Assembly: GCF_022678645.1 (NCBI RefSeq)
Contig: NZ_JALBWV010000045.1
Span: 1-64,000, forward strand
Reading direction: 5' to 3'
Length of the DNA: 64,000 nucleotides
Source: Saccharopolyspora soli
GTDB taxonomy: Bacteria > Actinomycetota > Actinomycetes > Mycobacteriales > Pseudonocardiaceae
Shown here in pieces: positions 36,395 through 45,325 of the stretch. The notes under the pieces are model-generated. The model had not been told where the DNA came from. It did no database searches and saw nothing but the letters and a program-made list of their open reading frames with translations. Both the position numbers and the translations under genes were made by a program. Position 1 is the first letter of the stretch, and each line of letters starts with the position of its first letter.

Positions 36395-37859
36395 GGTCGC
36401 GCCGCCGTACTCCTACAGCCTGGGTCAGGAGGCGATCGAGCTGGCCCGGCGTGCGGGTCTGGTCCTGGATTTCTGGCAGCAGCAGGCGTTGGACTTGATG
36501 CTGGCTGTTCGGGAGGACGGCCGGTGGGCGTGTTTCGAGTACGCGGAGATCGTGGCTCGGCAGAACGGTAAGGGCAGTCTTCTGGAGGCTCGCGCCCTGG
36601 CCGGTCTGTTCCTGCTCGGTGAGCGGTTGATCATGTGGTCGGCGCACGAGTACAAGACCGCGATGGAGGGCTTCCGCCGTTTCCGGGACCTGTTGAAGAA
36701 CCTGGGAGAGTCGGTCAACGACAACCTGATCGACGTCGGCGGGGTGCTGGTCAAGGTCTCGAACACCAACGGTGAGGAGTCGTTCGAGCGGCTGGATACG
36801 GGGCAGCGGGTCAAGTTCATCGCCCGCAGCAAGGGTTCCGGCCGCGGGTTTAGCGGTGACGTGAACTTTATCGACGAGGCGTTCGCGTACACGCCGGATC
36901 AGCATGCGGCGTTGATGCCGACGATGTCGGCTCGGCCGAATCCGCAGATCATCTACACCTCGTCGCCGCCGCTGACGGGCGACACCGGCGAAACCCTGTA
37001 CGCGCTGCGGGAACGCGCCGAAGCGGGCGGCGATGACTCGCTGGGCTTTCGGGATTGGGGCGCGGCGGGCGACCTCGACCACCTCGACGGACTCAACCTC
37101 GACGACCGCGAGCTGTGGGCGGCGACGAATCCCGCGCTTGGGGTGCGTATCACTGAAGAAACCATCGCCCGCGAACGCCGATCGATGACCGCCCTCGACT
37201 TCGCCCGCGAACGCCTCGGCGTGTGGCCGCACAAGATCGCAGGTGGCGGCGCGATCGACGTCAAGCAGTTCGCGAAGCTCACCGACCCGGACTCGCAGGC
37301 CGGTGCCGACGTCGTGTTCGCCGTCGAGGTGGCCTACGACCGCAGCTCGTCGACCATCGCCGCATGGTCAGTACGCGCCGACGAGCTCGGCCACGCCGAG
37401 ATCATCGACCAACGGCCGGGAACCGACTGGGTCGTCAAGCGGCTGGTGGAGCTACGGGACCGGTGGAATCCGGTGGCCTTCGGTCTCGACGGCAAAGGTC
37501 CGGCGCTGTCGCTGGCCTTCGACCTCGAAGCCGCGGGCATCAAACGCTCGGAAGACCCCGAGAAACCGGTGCGCGGTGACCTGGTGGTGTTGTCGTTGCC
37601 GGAGATGGCGGCGGCGTGCGGGCAGCTGCTCGACGCGATCACCCAGGAGTCCTTCCGGCATCTCGACGACCCGGACCTGAATGCGGCTGTGGCGGGCGCG
37701 AAAACCCGCCCAGTGGGGGATGTCGAGGTCTGGGGACGCCGCAACGCCGCCGCCGAGATCAGCCCGCTGACGGCCGTGACGGTGGCGCGGCGGGTGTATG
37801 TGACCCGGATCGATGCGATCAACAAGCCCCAGCGGAAACCGCTGGCGGCATGGGCATGA
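36342..37859 (+). CDS. Terminase large subunit
   Basis: A roughly 500-residue packaging motor. The ATPase domain has the Walker A-like VARQNGKGSLLEARAL and Walker B VNFIDEAFA. The C-terminal RNase H-like nuclease starts at VVFAVEVAYDRSSST with FGLDGKGP following. The start is uncertain: the TTG at 36342 overlaps the small subunit by 53 bases and is the only common start upstream of the conserved region. Confidence 0.93.
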   Translation: MLISPPGSLHGARRPRLEVAPPYSYSLGQEAIELARRAGLVLDFWQQQALDLMLAVREDGRWACFEYAEIVARQNGKGSLLEARALAGLFLLGERLIMWSAHEYKTAMEGFRRFRDLLKNLGESVNDNLIDVGGVLVKVSNTNGEESFERLDTGQRVKFIARSKGSGRGFSGDVNFIDEAFAYTPDQHAALMPTMSARPNPQIIYTSSPPLTGDTGETLYALRERAEAGGDDSLGFRDWGAAGDLDHLDGLNLDDRELWAATNPALGVRITEETIARERRSMTALDFARERLGVWPHKIAGGGAIDVKQFAKLTDPDSQAGADVVFAVEVAYDRSSSTIAAWSVRADELGHAEIIDQRPGTDWVVKRLVELRDRWNPVAFGLDGKGPALSLAFDLEAAGIKRSEDPEKPVRGDLVVLSLPEMAAACGQLLDAITQESFRHLDDPDLNAAVAGAKTRPVGDVEVWGRRNAAAEISPLTAVTVARRVYVTRIDAINKPQRKPLAAWA

Positions 37860-38026
37860 CGGGAGGGCCGATGGGCAAGACCGAACTCGCTCTTCTCGTT
37901 GTGCTGCTGGTGGCGTGCGGGCTGGTCGTCACCGGTGTGGCGATGTTGGCGGTCCCGGCGGCGTTCATCCTCGCTGGGCTGCTCACTGCGGCGTTGGGGT
38001 TTTTCTTCCTGGCTGAGGTGCGCTGA
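37856..38026 (+). CDS. Small two-helix membrane protein
   Basis: A 56-residue protein that is almost all membrane helix (two segments, about 9-30 and 33-53). It sits between terminase and portal with overlaps at both ends. An internal ATG at 37871 with GGGAGG before it is an alternative start. Unknown function. Confidence 0.6.
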   Translation: MTGGPMGKTELALLVVLLVACGLVVTGVAMLAVPAAFILAGLLTAALGFFFLAEVR

Positions 38027-39399
38027 TGAGGCTGTCGCAGCGGTTCACCCGTGGTCGCAAGAGTTGGTCCGAACCGCCGTTCTGGTCGTTGGACCGGTTG
38101 CCGATGCTGGGTTCGGCGGGTGTGCTGCCGGACCGGGAGCAGGTCGGGAACAACTTCCTCGGCTACGTGCAGGGCGCCTACAAGTCCAACGGGATCGTGT
38201 TCGCCTGCATCCTCGCCCGGCAGTTGGTGTTCTCCGAGGCCCGGTTCCAGTGGCAACACATGGAGTCCGGCCGTCCCGGTGATCTGTTCGGCGACGCTGC
38301 TGATCTGGCACTGCTGCAAGCCCCGTGGCCGGGAGCCACGACGGGAGATCTGCTGGCGTGGATGGAAGCGGACGTCAGCCTGGCGGGGAACTTCTACGCC
38401 ACCACCGCCGACGACAACGGCCGCTACGGCAGGGCGGCGACCGGGCCGGGTCGGCGGATCGTTCGGATGCGTCCGGACTGGGTGACGATCGTGCTGGACT
38501 CACGTTCGCATGATCCGTATGCGCTGGATACCAGGATCGTCGGTTACATCTACGAGCCGCCCAGCACTGTCGGCAGGTCGGAGCCGGTGACGCTGCTGGC
38601 CGATGAGGTGTGCCATTACAGCCCGATTCCGGATCCGGAGGCGCGGTTTCGGGGGATGTCGTGGTTGACGCCGGTGTTGCGGGAGATCGAGGCGGACAAG
38701 GCCACCACCCGCCACAAGCAGAAGTTTTTCGAGAACGGTGCGACGCCGCAGGTGATCGTCAGTCTCGATGTCGACGATGAGGACGCGTTCTCCAAGTTCG
38801 TGGAGATGTTCCGCCGCAACCACCGGGGCCCGGACAAGGCCGGGGAAACCCTGTTCTTGGCCAACGGCGCGGACGCCAAAGTCGTCGGCGCGGACCTGAA
38901 GCAGTTGGACTTCAAGAACACCCAGGGCGCCGGGGAAACCCGCATCGCGGCGGCGGCCAGTGTGCCGCCGGTGATCGCGGGGTTCTCCGAAGGCTTGCAG
39001 GCCGCCACGTATTCCAACTACGGGCAGGCTCGTCGCAGGTTCGCGGACGGCACGATCTATCCGCTGTGGCGGTCGGCCGCGGGCAGCTTGCAGACACTGC
39101 TGCCGCCGCCGGAGGGTGCGCGGCTGTGGTTCGACGCCTCCGATGTGGCGTTCCTGCGCGAGGACCGCAAGGACGTCGCTGAGATCCAGCAGGCCCAGGC
39201 CATGACGATCCGGCAGCTCGTCGACGCCGGGTACGACGCGGCGAGCGTGGTCGCTGCGGTGAAGGCCGAGGACTTCAGCCTGCTGCGGCACACCGGTCTG
39301 TTCTCCGTGCAGCTGCAACCGCCCGGCACCGCACAGGGCACCGCCGAGCAGGACGCCCCCGAGCAGGGCACCCCCGGATTTGAACAGGAGGCGACGTGA
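38026..39399 (+). CDS. Phage portal protein
   Basis: A 457-residue HK97-type portal, the dodecameric ring through which DNA enters. Seen in ACILARQLVFSEARFQW, the FRGMSWLTPVLREIEADK block, KQKFFENGATPQVIVSLD and the clip/crown segment near GAGETRIAAAASVPPVIAG. The disordered Gln/Glu-rich tail is usual. Confidence 0.93.
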   Translation: MRLSQRFTRGRKSWSEPPFWSLDRLPMLGSAGVLPDREQVGNNFLGYVQGAYKSNGIVFACILARQLVFSEARFQWQHMESGRPGDLFGDAADLALLQAPWPGATTGDLLAWMEADVSLAGNFYATTADDNGRYGRAATGPGRRIVRMRPDWVTIVLDSRSHDPYALDTRIVGYIYEPPSTVGRSEPVTLLADEVCHYSPIPDPEARFRGMSWLTPVLREIEADKATTRHKQKFFENGATPQVIVSLDVDDEDAFSKFVEMFRRNHRGPDKAGETLFLANGADAKVVGADLKQLDFKNTQGAGETRIAAAASVPPVIAGFSEGLQAATYSNYGQARRRFADGTIYPLWRSAAGSLQTLLPPPEGARLWFDASDVAFLREDRKDVAEIQQAQAMTIRQLVDAGYDAASVVAAVKAEDFSLLRHTGLFSVQLQPPGTAQGTAEQDAPEQGTPGFEQEAT

Positions 39400-40112
39400 T
39401 GGACACCAAGCGCCTGCACGTCGAGGTGAAGGACGCCGACGACCGGGGCGAGGTGACCGCCGTGTTCTCGACGTTCAACGTCAAGGATTCCGACCAGGAC
39501 GTCACCCTGCCCAGTGCCTTTCAGGATGGCGCTCCGGCGTTGATCTCCGCCTACGGACACACCTCGTGGACGGGGCTGCTGCCCGTCGGCAAAGGCACGA
39601 TCACCACGACCTCGACCGAGGCCGTGTTCCAGGGGCAATTCTTCATGGACACCCAGCACGGCGCGGATACGTTCCGCACCGTCAAGCACACTGGCGAGTT
39701 GCAGGAGTGGTCCTACGGCTACGACCCGGTCGAGTTCTCCTACGGAGACCACGAGGGCGAACGCGTCCGGTTCCTCAAGCAGGTCAAGGTGCATGAGGTG
39801 TCCCCGGTGATGCTCGGTGCCGGTGTGGGTACCCGCACGCTCGCGGCGAAATCCGCCGCAGGCATGAAGTTTTCCGACGAGGCGCACGCGGTCATGGCCG
39901 CGGTGAGCGCGCTCGCGGATCGAGCCGCGGACGTCTTGGCGAAGCGGCAGCACAAGGGCAAGGGGCTGGGCGCCGAATCCACGGCGCTGCTGGGCACCGT
40001 TGAGGCCGAGTTGAAGCGGCTCGGTGAACTGCTGGCCACCGAACCCGAACCCGATGTGGCAGTCGACGCGCGCCGCGAGTTCCTGCGGTTCCTGCGCGCC
40101 ACACGGGGCTGA
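39399..40112 (+). CDS. HK97-family prohead protease
   Basis: A 237-residue maturation protease of the U35 family, seen in EVTAVFSTFNVKDSDQDV, ISAYGHTSW with the catalytic His, and FLKQVKVHEVSPVMLGAG with the active Ser. The C-terminal helical part may act as scaffold. ATG at 39399 gives the better spacing from AGGAGG; the GTG three bases earlier is possible. Confidence 0.92.
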   Translation: MDTKRLHVEVKDADDRGEVTAVFSTFNVKDSDQDVTLPSAFQDGAPALISAYGHTSWTGLLPVGKGTITTTSTEAVFQGQFFMDTQHGADTFRTVKHTGELQEWSYGYDPVEFSYGDHEGERVRFLKQVKVHEVSPVMLGAGVGTRTLAAKSAAGMKFSDEAHAVMAAVSALADRAADVLAKRQHKGKGLGAESTALLGTVEAELKRLGELLATEPEPDVAVDARREFLRFLRATRG

Positions 40113-40145
40113 CCGACCAAACCCATTCGTCCCAAGGAGGACACC

Positions 40146-41369
40146 GTGGCATTTCCCGCGTTGAAGGAGGCGGAAGACCGCCTTGCGGCCAAGCAGACCG
40201 AGCTGGCCACGATCTTCGCCGAGGCAGGCGACGAGCTGAATATGGACAACGTCAAGTCCATCGATGGCGACTCGCAGGCCAAGGTCGACTACATCCGCAC
40301 GCTCAACGAAGAGCTCGACGGGCTCGGGAAGAAGCGCGACGACCTGCTGGTGGTCGCCAAGGCCGCTGAGCGGGCCCGCCAGGTCTCGGAGCAGAGCGAG
40401 ACCGGCGCCGAGACCGGCGAGCGTAAGGGCCGCCCGGTTGAACGGACGTCGGTGGGTGAGCTGTTCACCGCGTCGCAGGCGTACAAGGGCAAGAAGGGTT
40501 CGACAGGTCCCGAGGCGCACCTCGACATCGAGCTGAAGACCCTTTTCCAGACGACCGCGGGGTGGGCGCCGGAAACCACCCGCACCGGCCGCGTGGTGGA
40601 TTTCGCCACCCGTCCGATTCAGGTCACCGACCTGATCCCGCAGACCACCACCGGGCAGGCCGCCGTGGTCTACATGGAAGAGACCACGTTCACCAACACC
40701 GCGGCGGAAACCGCCGAGGGCGGCGCCTACCCCGAGGCGGCGCTGGCGCTGACCGAGCAGTCCAGCCCGGTCCGCAAGATCGCCGTATTCCTCCCGGTCA
40801 CGGATGAGCAGTTGGAGGACGAGCAGCAGGCGTCCGGTTACATCAACAACCGGCTGCCGTTCATGCTGCGCCAGCGTCTGGATTCGCAGATCCTCGTCGG
40901 CAACGGCACCGCACCGAACCTCCGCGGCATCCTCAACGTGGCCGGGATCCAGACCCAGGCCAAAGGCACCGACCCCACGCCGGACGCCGTGTACAAGGCC
41001 ATCGTCAAGACCCGCGTGACCGGCCGGGCGATGCCCAACGCGGTGATCATGCACCCCAACGACTGGCAGGACGTCCGCCTGCTGCGCACCAGCGACGGCG
41101 TCTACATCTGGGGCTCGCCCTCGGAAGCCGGACCCGCTCGCATCTGGGGTCTGCCGGTCGCCGAGGCCGACGCCATCACCGAGAACACCGCGCTGGTCGG
41201 CGACTTCGCCAACTTCAGCGAACTGTCGGTGCGGCGCGGCATCGACGTGCAGGTGTCCAACTCGCACGCCGACTACTTCGTCAACGGCAAGCAAGCGGTG
41301 CGCGCGGACCTGCGCACCGCGCTGGTCATCTACCGCCCGGCCGCGTTCTGCACCGTCACCGGCATCTGA
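40146..41369 (+). CDS. Major capsid protein, HK97 fold
   Basis: A 407-residue coat protein. Residues 1-110 form a helical delta/scaffold domain (AKQTELATIFAEAGDELN...). The mature fold begins near GWAPETTRTGRVVDFATRP, with the E-loop and P-domain segments AVFLPVTDEQLEDEQQ, QILVGNGTAPNLRGIL and MHPNDWQDVRLLR. The protease would remove the N-terminal part. Confidence 0.95.
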   Translation: MAFPALKEAEDRLAAKQTELATIFAEAGDELNMDNVKSIDGDSQAKVDYIRTLNEELDGLGKKRDDLLVVAKAAERARQVSEQSETGAETGERKGRPVERTSVGELFTASQAYKGKKGSTGPEAHLDIELKTLFQTTAGWAPETTRTGRVVDFATRPIQVTDLIPQTTTGQAAVVYMEETTFTNTAAETAEGGAYPEAALALTEQSSPVRKIAVFLPVTDEQLEDEQQASGYINNRLPFMLRQRLDSQILVGNGTAPNLRGILNVAGIQTQAKGTDPTPDAVYKAIVKTRVTGRAMPNAVIMHPNDWQDVRLLRTSDGVYIWGSPSEAGPARIWGLPVAEADAITENTALVGDFANFSELSVRRGIDVQVSNSHADYFVNGKQAVRADLRTALVIYRPAAFCTVTGI

Positions 41370-41381
41370 ACCATCCACATC

Positions 41382-41410
41382 GGGCAGGCGTCCGAAGTGG
41401 ACGCCTGCCC
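41382..41410 (+). terminator. Terminator after the capsid gene
   Basis: GGGCAGGCGTCC and GGACGCCTGCCC form a perfect 12-bp stem with a five-base loop, 12 bases past the capsid stop. It probably gives a capsid-terminated transcript in excess over the connector and tail genes. Confidence 0.85.
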
Positions 41411-41433
41411 GTGACAAATGGGAGGAGTCCCAC

Positions 41434-41655
41434 ATGGCCACGATTCGAGGCGGCAAGGTCATCGAGGGCAGCGGGCTCGGGTCTCCGCTGCTGAACGCGG
41501 GCGCGCCCACGTCAGGCGCCGGGGGCACGTACGCGGGTACCGCGGTGGTGGGGTCGCTGCTGATCGACACCGCCAACGGTGCGCTCTACATCTGCACCAA
41601 CGCGACAGTGGGCGCGTCGTTCGCGTGGACGCAGCTGGCCCCGGCGGGTGCCTGA
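41434..41655 (+). CDS. Small head (decoration-like) protein
   Basis: A 73-residue Gly/Ala/Thr-rich protein of probable beta structure (GSLLIDTANGALYICTNAT), similar to the short repeat found in phage head fibres and tail proteins. Lies between capsid and connector genes, so a capsid-surface or head role is likely. Confidence 0.62.
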   Translation: MATIRGGKVIEGSGLGSPLLNAGAPTSGAGGTYAGTAVVGSLLIDTANGALYICTNATVGASFAWTQLAPAGA

Positions 41656-41936
41656 TGGCGCTGGAGATCAACGCCCAGCACACCGGCGTGTTGGTCGAGG
41701 TCGACGCCAAGCTGTGGCTCACCGCCGACCGCGACCGCCTGGTGCCCGACGGACATCCGGATGCGGCGTTTCTGTACTGCACGCCCGGCATGCAGGTCCC
41801 GCGCGACGAGGCCGAACGCTACGGCCTGCTCGGCGGCACGCCGACCGCCGAGCCCGAAGCCGAGGCAGACCTCGAACCCGAGGGCAAGGCAGTGCAGGCC
41901 CCGCCGAACAAAGCCCGCAGCTCGCGACGCAAGTAG
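41655..41936 (+). CDS. Head-region protein, unknown
   Basis: A 93-residue protein with an ordered N-terminal half (TADRDRLVPDGHPDAAFLY) and an acidic Pro/Glu tail. It overlaps the stop of the previous gene. Position suggests a minor head component. Confidence 0.6.
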   Translation: MALEINAQHTGVLVEVDAKLWLTADRDRLVPDGHPDAAFLYCTPGMQVPRDEAERYGLLGGTPTAEPEAEADLEPEGKAVQAPPNKARSSRRK

Positions 41937-41951
41937 GCCGGAGGTGAGCAC

Positions 41952-42582
41952 GTGGAGACTCTGGACGTGCTGACTCGCCGAGGCGAAAGCCGCGCTGAAC
42001 ATCGGTGCCACCGTCGCGCAGGACGGCGAGCTGGCGGGATTCATCACGGCCGTGTCGCAACGGCTGGACCGGCTTGTGGGGCCCGTTGTCGTGCGCACCG
42101 TCACCGAGGAGGCGCACGACGGCGGGCACTCTGAGGTGTTCCTGGAGCTCTTCCCCGTTCGCTCGATCACAGCGGTGGTTGAGTTTGCCGACGGCACCGC
42201 GGTGCCGCTGGCGGCCGAGACGCACACGGACCGGCCCGCGGCGGCGTACCTGGCGGGTCGGTACAAGCCGGACCGGTCCCTGATGTCGCAACGGTTGTGG
42301 CGCCGCAGCGGTGGCGCCGACGCGGTGTTCGCGGCGGGCCGCAGCAACATCGTCGTGTCGTACGAGGCGGGCCGGTTCGACAGCACCGACGACGTAGCCC
42401 AGAAGTACAAGAACGCGGCAGAGCTGATCCTGATCAACTTGTGGCGATCGCAGCAGGACAGCGTCGGCGCGGTCAGCGAATACGACGTGCCCGCATCGAG
42501 CTTCCCCGCCTTCGCGGTACCGCGCGCAGCACGGGACATGCTCCTCGGCGAGATTCAGGAATCGCGGGTGATGCTGGCATGA
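41952..42582 (+). CDS. Head-tail connector (gp6-like), frame broken near its start
   Basis: The ribosome site GGAGGTGAGC precedes GTG at 41952, which begins METLDVLT. The usual continuation LAEAKAALNIGATVAQDGE, typical of head-tail connector proteins, is found in the +1 frame from 41974 to the stop at 42582. One extra base (about A41973) would explain it. The long product (about 200 residues) has the DPT-type connector body (VFLELFPVRSITAVVEF...). The shift may be an error, a mutation or programmed. Confidence 0.75.
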
Positions 42583-43031
42583 GCATCGGAACCACCCTGC
42601 CCACCGTCAAACGGGCACTCGTCGACGCCCTGTCAGCGCGGCCCGGCTTGGCTGGTGTGCAGGTCGTCTACGAACTGCCGCAGCGCGGGCTGCTCACCGA
42701 GGCGATCTGGTTCGGTGAGGACACCGAAACCGAGAACACCATCCCCGTCATGCGCGCCGGAACCAAGAAGGTGGACGAGACCTACGCGCTGCCGCTGGTG
42801 GTGCAGGTGCTCATCACCGACGGCCGCGACGCCGAAACCGCCGACCAGCGCGCCGCCACGCTGCTCGGCCAGGTTCAGCAGTGCCTCGCCGAGAACCCCC
42901 GCCTGACACCCGAAATCCAGTGGGCCGAGCTGGGCGGCTGGTCGCACCGCGTCGGCCCCATCGGCGACGGCAGCTCACGCGGTAGCCGGTTCGACGCGCT
43001 GGTGCGCGTGCAGGCCCGCCTGTTCCCGTAA
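42579..43031 (+). CDS. Tail terminator / head-tail joining protein
   Basis: A 150-residue protein: TVKRALVDALSARPGLAGVQVVYELP, VQVLITDGRDAETADQRAA and C-terminal FDALVRVQARLFP resemble tail terminator proteins that cap the tail tube. It follows the connector with a four-base overlap. Confidence 0.65.
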   Translation: MSIGTTLPTVKRALVDALSARPGLAGVQVVYELPQRGLLTEAIWFGEDTETENTIPVMRAGTKKVDETYALPLVVQVLITDGRDAETADQRAATLLGQVQQCLAENPRLTPEIQWAELGGWSHRVGPIGDGSSRGSRFDALVRVQARLFP

Positions 43032-43061
43032 CCCGTTCCCGTATCAAGGAGAAGAAGACCC

Positions 43062-43247
43062 GTGCGCATCGTCTACACGGGCCCGTTCGAAGCTATCGAC
43101 GTGCCGTCGCTCGGGCTCACCGCCCGGCGCGACGTACCGATCGAGGCCCCGGACGAGGCCGCCGCGCGCCTGCTGGAACAGGCCACGATCTGGGCCGAGG
43201 CCAAGCCACCGAAGCCCACCACCAAGACCAGCAAGGAGGGCGAGTAA
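43062..43247 (+). CDS. Small structural-region protein
   Basis: A 61-residue protein with a compact N-terminal beta region (YTGPFEAIDVPSLGLTARR) and a Lys/Thr-rich tail; overlaps the tail tube gene by one base. Likely a minor joining protein. Confidence 0.6.
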   Translation: MRIVYTGPFEAIDVPSLGLTARRDVPIEAPDEAAARLLEQATIWAEAKPPKPTTKTSKEGE

Positions 43248-44233
43248 TGGCCATCCCGAGCGGGCTCGACGCCCAGCTGATGACCGGAGAAGAGAGCACC
43301 TACGGCACCGCCGTGACCGTGGATCGCGGCTACGAGTTCCGGTCTGAGGCGCTGTCGCTGGAGGCCCAGCGCATCGAGTCCTCGGCGATCCGGCCCGGCA
43401 AACGCGTCCTGCGCTCCAACCGGTGGTTCCAGGGGCAGCGGTCGGTCGGCGGTGAGATCACGATGGAACTCGGCACGGTGTCGTTCGGCCGCTGGTTCAA
43501 GCACTGCTTCGGCACCGTGACCACCGCACAGCCCGACGCCACCAACGCTCCGACGGTCTACCAGCACACCTTCACACCCGGCCCACTACCGCCCGGCCTG
43601 ACCGTGCAGGTGGGCCGCCCGGACACCGCGGGCACGGTGCACCCCTTCACCTACACCGGCTGCAAGATCGCATCGTGGACGCTGTCGAGCGCCATCGGCG
43701 AGATCGTCACCTTCGCCCCCACGATCCTCGGCCGCGACGAAACCACCGCCACCGAGCTCGCCACGGCCAGTTACCCGGCGAACCTGTCGCTGCTGACGTT
43801 CGTCGAGGGCTCGCTGACGCTCGGCGGCAGTGTGTATGAGATGCGGTCGGTCAGCCTGCAGGGCACCAACGGCATCGCTGATGATCGCTACGTCCACGGT
43901 TCCCGGCTGCGCAACGAGCCACTGGAGATCGGCTCCGAAGGTTCGCAGGCCCGGGTGTATTCCGGGACGATCGAGGGCGAGTTCACCAACCTCGCGGCCT
44001 ACAACCGGTTCGTCAACGGCGACGAGGCCGAGATGGTGCTGTTGTTCGCCGGAGCGAATATCGCCAGCACCTACGACTTCGAGGTGCGGATCACCGCGAA
44101 CGTCAGGTTTGACGGGACCACGCCGAACGTGCCGGATGCCAACATCGTCATGCAGACGTTGCCGATCAAGGCCATCGACAATGGCACCACGTCGATTCGG
44201 TTGGAGTATCAGACCACCGACGCGACGGTGTGA
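43247..44233 (+). CDS. Major tail (tube) protein
   Basis: A 328-residue beta-rich protein; IPSGLDAQLMTGEESTYGTAV, GRWFKHCFGT, YTGCKIASWTLSS and the later VRITANVRFDG match actinophage major tail proteins. It forms the tail tube between connector and chaperone genes. Confidence 0.85.
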   Translation: MAIPSGLDAQLMTGEESTYGTAVTVDRGYEFRSEALSLEAQRIESSAIRPGKRVLRSNRWFQGQRSVGGEITMELGTVSFGRWFKHCFGTVTTAQPDATNAPTVYQHTFTPGPLPPGLTVQVGRPDTAGTVHPFTYTGCKIASWTLSSAIGEIVTFAPTILGRDETTATELATASYPANLSLLTFVEGSLTLGGSVYEMRSVSLQGTNGIADDRYVHGSRLRNEPLEIGSEGSQARVYSGTIEGEFTNLAAYNRFVNGDEAEMVLLFAGANIASTYDFEVRITANVRFDGTTPNVPDANIVMQTLPIKAIDNGTTSIRLEYQTTDATV

Positions 44234-44236
44234 TCG

Positions 44237-44803
44237 ATGCCTGCGCGCATTGAGATCCGGGGTACTCAGGATTTCCGGCGTGCGGCGGCGGAGGTGAAAG
44301 CTGCGGGTGATGGGCGGTTGCGTCGGGAGATGGGCCGCCAGATGCGGACCGCCGCGCAACCGGCCGTTGATGCCGCGCAGAGCAACGTGCGCTCGGTCGC
44401 GTCGGCTGCGACTCGTGGCGGGGGTGGGCAGGCTCGGCGTGAATTCGCCTTGTCCCGTACCCGTTCTCGTACCGAGCGCGCCCGCCGCCAGGCGTACGAG
44501 GGCCGCGGGCTACGGGCCACGATTGCGCGTGCGGTGCGGGTGCAGATGTCCACCGGTGGCCGGTCGGCGTCGGTGCGCATCCGCACGCAAACCCGCTTCC
44601 TCCCCGAAGACCAACGCACGCTGCCCTCGCACCTGAACGACGGCCGGTGGCGGCACCCCGTGTTCGGCAACCGCGACCGCTGGGTGATGCAGACCGCGCG
44701 TCCGGCTGGGTGGTTCGAGTCCGCCATGCGCCGCCACGGCCCGAGGGGCCGGGACGGCGCGGTGAAAGCCGTCAACGACATCATCACCAAACTTGCGAAA
44801 TGA
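44237..44803 (+). CDS. Minor tail / HK97 gp10-like protein
   Basis: A 188-residue, strongly basic protein (long Arg-rich run 70-115) with the C-terminal GWFESAMRRHGPRGRDGAVKA helix seen in HK97-gp10-type tail completion proteins. Confidence 0.62.
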   Translation: MPARIEIRGTQDFRRAAAEVKAAGDGRLRREMGRQMRTAAQPAVDAAQSNVRSVASAATRGGGGQARREFALSRTRSRTERARRQAYEGRGLRATIARAVRVQMSTGGRSASVRIRTQTRFLPEDQRTLPSHLNDGRWRHPVFGNRDRWVMQTARPAGWFESAMRRHGPRGRDGAVKAVNDIITKLAK

Positions 44804-44810
44804 GGTAACC

Positions 44811-45173
44811 GTGCCGCGTGCCGAGTTCGAGTTCCGTGTGGGCGAGTCCAGGTGGGTGCTGGATTTCGCCGATATCACCATGTCCGAGTCCGTCCAGCTG
44901 GAAAAGCTGACCGGCCGCGACATCCCCGGCATCACGTTCCCGCGGCTGGCCGCGCTGTTCACCGCGCAGTCCGCGTTGGCGCGGCGCGCGTTCTTCTGGC
45001 TGGCGCGGGTGAAGTCCGGCGAGACCGTCGATTACGACTCGCCGGTGCTCGACGTCAAGTGGTCCGAACTGATCGTGAACTACCTCGGCGAGGACGCCGA
45101 CGAGCAGACCGCGGCGACGCCGGACCCTACCCAGGAGACGCCCCGGACAGCGTCTCCTACCGCGAGCAGCTGA
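44811..45173 (+). CDS. Tail assembly chaperone, upstream frame (gpG-like)
   Basis: A 120-residue acidic protein; EFEFRVGESRWVLDFADITM and a Thr/Pro tail precede the stop. GAGGTAACC before the GTG sets the start. The next frame (-1) continues with SYREQLTRYKPWFLHLW, the typical gpG/gpGT layout in which a fraction of ribosomes shift to make the fused chaperone. Confidence 0.78.
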   Translation: MPRAEFEFRVGESRWVLDFADITMSESVQLEKLTGRDIPGITFPRLAALFTAQSALARRAFFWLARVKSGETVDYDSPVLDVKWSELIVNYLGEDADEQTAATPDPTQETPRTASPTASS

Positions 45174-45325
45174 CCCGCTACAAGCCCTGGTTCCTGCACC
45201 TCTGGCACATGCACCCCGCCGACGTCGGCCGGTTGACCGTTGACGACTTCTGGATGTGCGCCGGGCTGGTCGAGGAACACAAACGCGCCCGCAGTGAGGC
45301 GCCACCGATGCCAAGGGGGCGATGA
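45121..45325 (+). CDS. Tail assembly chaperone, downstream frame (gpT-like)
   Basis: The segment unique to the -1 frame runs to TGA at 45323-45325 and reads PDSVSYREQLTRYKPWFLHL...LTVDDFWMCAGLVEEHKR. It has no start of its own. The left boundary given is approximate because the exact slip site is not obvious: no canonical XXXYYYZ heptamer stands out. The stop overlaps the tape measure ATG. Confidence 0.7.

Noticed and set aside
39057-41576. Very long (839-codon) minus-strand frame across portal, protease and capsid genes.
   Set aside because: The plus-strand phage genes have strong family signatures and ribosome sites; the antisense frame arises from GC codon bias.
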